Source of the DNA: an uncultured Ruminococcus sp.
Lineage (GTDB): Bacteria; Bacillota; Clostridia; Lachnospirales; Lachnospiraceae
Reading direction: 5' to 3'
Assembly: GCA_900544395.1 (NCBI GenBank)
Contig: UQVC01000042.1
Location: 1 to 15,992 of the forward strand
DNA: 15,992 nucleotides
Made by a program: the position numbers and the translations under genes. Shown one piece after another: positions 14,332-15,992 of the stretch (positions within the stretch are counted from its first letter, which is position 1; every line of letters starts with the position of its first letter). Under the pieces are notes generated by a model. It did not search any database. It saw nothing but the letters and a program-made list of their open reading frames with translations, and was not told the DNA's origin.

Positions 14332-15780
14332 TTATACCAGAACATTCAAATATTCGATCGCAGCATCCTCCGGTCCGGTCATAGAACATCCTTTCTCTTT
14401 TGCATAGAGAATATATTCGATCACATCTTTTGTGATCTTTTCTCCCGGCGCCAGAATTGGAATCCCCGGTGGGTAGCACATCACAAACTCACTGCAGATT
14501 CTGCCTTCAGACTCCCGGATCGGAACTGCTTCTTTCTCCGCATAGAAGGAATCCTGCGGACTCATGATCACTTCCGGTTCAATGTATTCCTGACTGAGCA
14601 TGCCGGTCTTGTCCTTCTGATACCTTCTCTTCACTTCTGCAAGGGCGCTTACCAGACGTTCAATCTCCTGGATCCGATCCCCAATGGACAGGTATGCCAG
14701 GATATTTCCAATATCACCAAATTCAATCTGGATATCATACTCGTCTCTTAAAATGTCATATACTTCAATTCCCGCAAGCCCAATCTCCAGAGTGTGGATC
14801 GACAATTTTGTCGTATCAAAATCATAAATACTGTCCCCGTTGATCAGTTCTTTGGAGAATGCGTAATATCCGCCGATGCGGTTGATCTCTTCTCTTGCAT
14901 AGTTTGCCAGTGCTGTCACTTTCGCAAAAGACTCTTTTCCCCGCATCACCAGATTTCTTCTGGAAATATCCAGACTGGATAAAAGAAGATAGGATCCGCT
15001 GGTTGTCTGTGTCAGGTTGATGATCTGCCGCACATATCCTGCGTGCATGGATGGTCCTACCAGCAGGAACGAACTTTGCGTCAGACTTCCGCCCGATTTA
15101 TGCATACTGACAGACGCCATATCTGCGCCTGCTTCCATCGCAGAAACCGGCAGGTTCTCTCCAAAATAAAAATGGGTTCCGTGCGCTTCATCCACCAACA
15201 CTTTCATTCCATGTGCATGTGCTTTTTTGACGATGGAACGCAGATCCGAACAGATTCCATAATACGTCGGATTGTTCACAAATACAGCCACAGCATCCGG
15301 ATGTTTCTGGATCGCCAGTTCTACCTGCGATACTTTCATGCCCAGAGAAATTCCCAGGTTATGATCCACATCCGGATTGACATAAATCGGAATGGCACCG
15401 CACAATACCAGCGCATTGATCACGCTTCGATGTACGTTTCGCGGCAATATGATCTTGTCTCCCTTCTTACAACAGGAAAGCACCATCGCCTGAACGGACG
15501 ATGTCGTTCCCCCTACCATCAAAAATGCATGGCTTGCATGGAATGCCTCTGCTGCCAGCTGCTCTGCATCTTTGATCACAGAAACCGGATGGCAGAGATT
15601 GTCCAGCGGCTTCATGGAATTGACATCAATACTGACACATCTTTCTCCCAGCAACTCTACCAGTTCTTTATTTCCTCTTCCGTGTTTGTGTCCCGGCACG
15701 TCAAACGGTACGATCCGCATTCTCCGAAACCTCTCCAATGCTTCATAAATCGGAGCATTCTCCTGTGATAAATTTTTCAT
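14332..15780 (-). CDS. speA: Arginine decarboxylase (short Orn/Lys/Arg decarboxylase, fold I)
   Basis: The 482-residue PLP enzyme resembles the short Bacillus SpeA/YaaO-type decarboxylases and starts the pathway. Landmarks are FDVPGHKHGRG (26-36), DEAHGTHF (197-204) with the pyridine-binding Asp197, and SMHKSGGSLTQS (225-236) with PLP lysine K228. A small C-terminal domain follows, with YPPGIPILAPGE near its end. Arginine is favoured over lysine or ornithine because an agmatinase-type gene lies in the same operon; the sequence alone does not prove it. The open frame reaches 15840, but ATG 15780 is preferred because GAGGTG lies 8 bases upstream and the upstream extension covers the T run of the leader hairpin. 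It is the first gene of the polyamine operon. Confidence 0.9.
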   Translation of the reverse strand: MKNLSQENAPIYEALERFRRMRIVPFDVPGHKHGRGNKELVELLGERCVSIDVNSMKPLDNLCHPVSVIKDAEQLAAEAFHASHAFLMVGGTTSSVQAMVLSCCKKGDKIILPRNVHRSVINALVLCGAIPIYVNPDVDHNLGISLGMKVSQVELAIQKHPDAVAVFVNNPTYYGICSDLRSIVKKAHAHGMKVLVDEAHGTHFYFGENLPVSAMEAGADMASVSMHKSGGSLTQSSFLLVGPSMHAGYVRQIINLTQTTSGSYLLLSSLDISRRNLVMRGKESFAKVTALANYAREEINRIGGYYAFSKELINGDSIYDFDTTKLSIHTLEIGLAGIEVYDILRDEYDIQIEFGDIGNILAYLSIGDRIQEIERLVSALAEVKRRYQKDKTGMLSQEYIEPEVIMSPQDSFYAEKEAVPIRESEGRICSEFVMCYPPGIPILAPGEKITKDVIEYILYAKEKGCSMTGPEDAAIEYLNVLV

Positions 15781-15838
15781 TCTACTTTCACCTCGCCCTT
15801 TTTTGTCAATTCCCTTTACTTCTGAATGTTCATGGTAC

Positions 15839-15887
15839 AAAAAAAGCGCAGAAAAACGTACGTCAACCTACATTCTTTCTTGCGCTT
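15839..15887 (-). terminator. Candidate leader terminator (attenuator) ahead of the polyamine operon
   Basis: On the minus strand AAGCGCA (15881-15887) pairs with TGCGCTT (15844-15850). The stem is prolonged by GAAAGA with TTTTTC around one bulged base, and a run of T continues to 15839. This is the form of an intrinsic terminator. It lies between the predicted promoter (15898-15926) and the decarboxylase ATG at 15780. It would therefore stop the operon's own transcript unless prevented. If the promoter call is wrong, it is simply the terminator of a gene lying right of the window. Confidence 0.6.
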
Positions 15888-15897
15888 GCTATGCTTC

Positions 15898-15926
15898 TTT
15901 ATATAATGCCAAGCTCCCTTTGTAAA
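15898..15926 (-). promoter_or_regulatory. Predicted promoter of the polyamine operon
   Basis: Read on minus, TTTACA (15921-15926), a 17-bp spacer and TATAAA (15898-15903) form a good sigma-A promoter with a start near 15891, about 110 bases before the ATG. The -35 lies in the loop of an inverted repeat, CAAG-CTCC (15910-15917) with GGAG-C-CTTG (15932-15940), which may be a protein site. On the plus strand that repeat is followed by TCTTTTCTTC and could act as a terminator for read-through in that direction. Confidence 0.6.
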
Positions 15927-15940
15927 TTTCAGGAGCCTTG

Positions 15941-15992
15941 TCTTTTCTTCTAAGTATAAGCACTACAGATATAAAGGTTTTCGAGTCTATAT
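15941..15992. other. Right edge, no gene recognised
   Basis: These last bases are A+T-rich. They hold no start codon with a ribosome binding site and no recognisable RNA gene. A minus-strand TATACT (15953-15958) lacks a matching -35. Confidence 0.3.

Noticed and set aside
15043..15768. Plus-strand open frame opposite the arginine decarboxylase gene
   Set aside because: Composition is Arg/His/Cys-heavy and unlike a real protein; it is the complement of conserved decarboxylase codons.
15816..15833. Possible five-codon leader peptide (MNIQK) on minus before the decarboxylase
   Set aside because: No ribosome binding site precedes it and it has no run of codons that would sense arginine or methionine.

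Overview
The window looks like chromosomal DNA from a low-to-moderate G+C gut Firmicute, most likely a member of the Lachnospiraceae. This rests on AGGAGG-type ribosome binding sites, sigma-A promoters, an IS1380-type insertion sequence and a polyamine gene set of the kind found in Clostridia. The genus cannot be fixed by reading alone. Eleven chromosomal genes and one transposase gene are supported. All have intact catalytic or structural motifs except for one substitution in the aminopropyltransferase. No tRNA, rRNA or CRISPR array was seen.

Left part (1-3590). A near-consensus promoter at 44-72 fires leftwards out of the window. A TipA-like MerR regulator (minus) has its own promoter with the 19-bp spacer typical of MerR control and a perfect 15-bp palindrome inside that spacer. 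Upstream of it, also on minus, is an aldehyde dehydrogenase. Divergent from that is a membrane-anchored endonuclease/exonuclease/phosphatase-family protein. The divergent pair shares a short region with two facing extended -10 promoters.

Middle part (3591-10250). A complete 1653-bp IS1380-family element (3655-5307), with recognisable ends and A-rich flanks, sits 5 bp behind the stop codon of a type-2 glycerate kinase. The kinase (minus) diverges from a plus-strand operon of three genes: a metallo-beta-lactamase-fold protein, a CdaR-type sugar-acid regulator and a GntP-type permease. Together they look like an uptake and phosphorylation module for glycerate or a close relative. The hydrolase in it is unexpected. 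The hydrolase and regulator genes are visibly richer in A+T than the polyamine genes.

Right part (10251-15992). A tight minus-strand operon encodes arginine decarboxylase, an aminopropyltransferase, an agmatinase-type ureohydrolase, a carboxy(nor)spermidine dehydrogenase and a carboxy(nor)spermidine decarboxylase. These can make spermidine from arginine and aspartate semialdehyde, either through putrescine and carboxyspermidine or through carboxyaminopropylagmatine. The aminopropyltransferase would be a second, S-adenosylmethionine-dependent route, but no S-adenosylmethionine decarboxylase gene is present here. A terminator-like hairpin with a T run lies between the predicted operon promoter and the first gene, which suggests attenuation. 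The permease transcript and the polyamine transcript converge on a shared terminator at 10211-10252.
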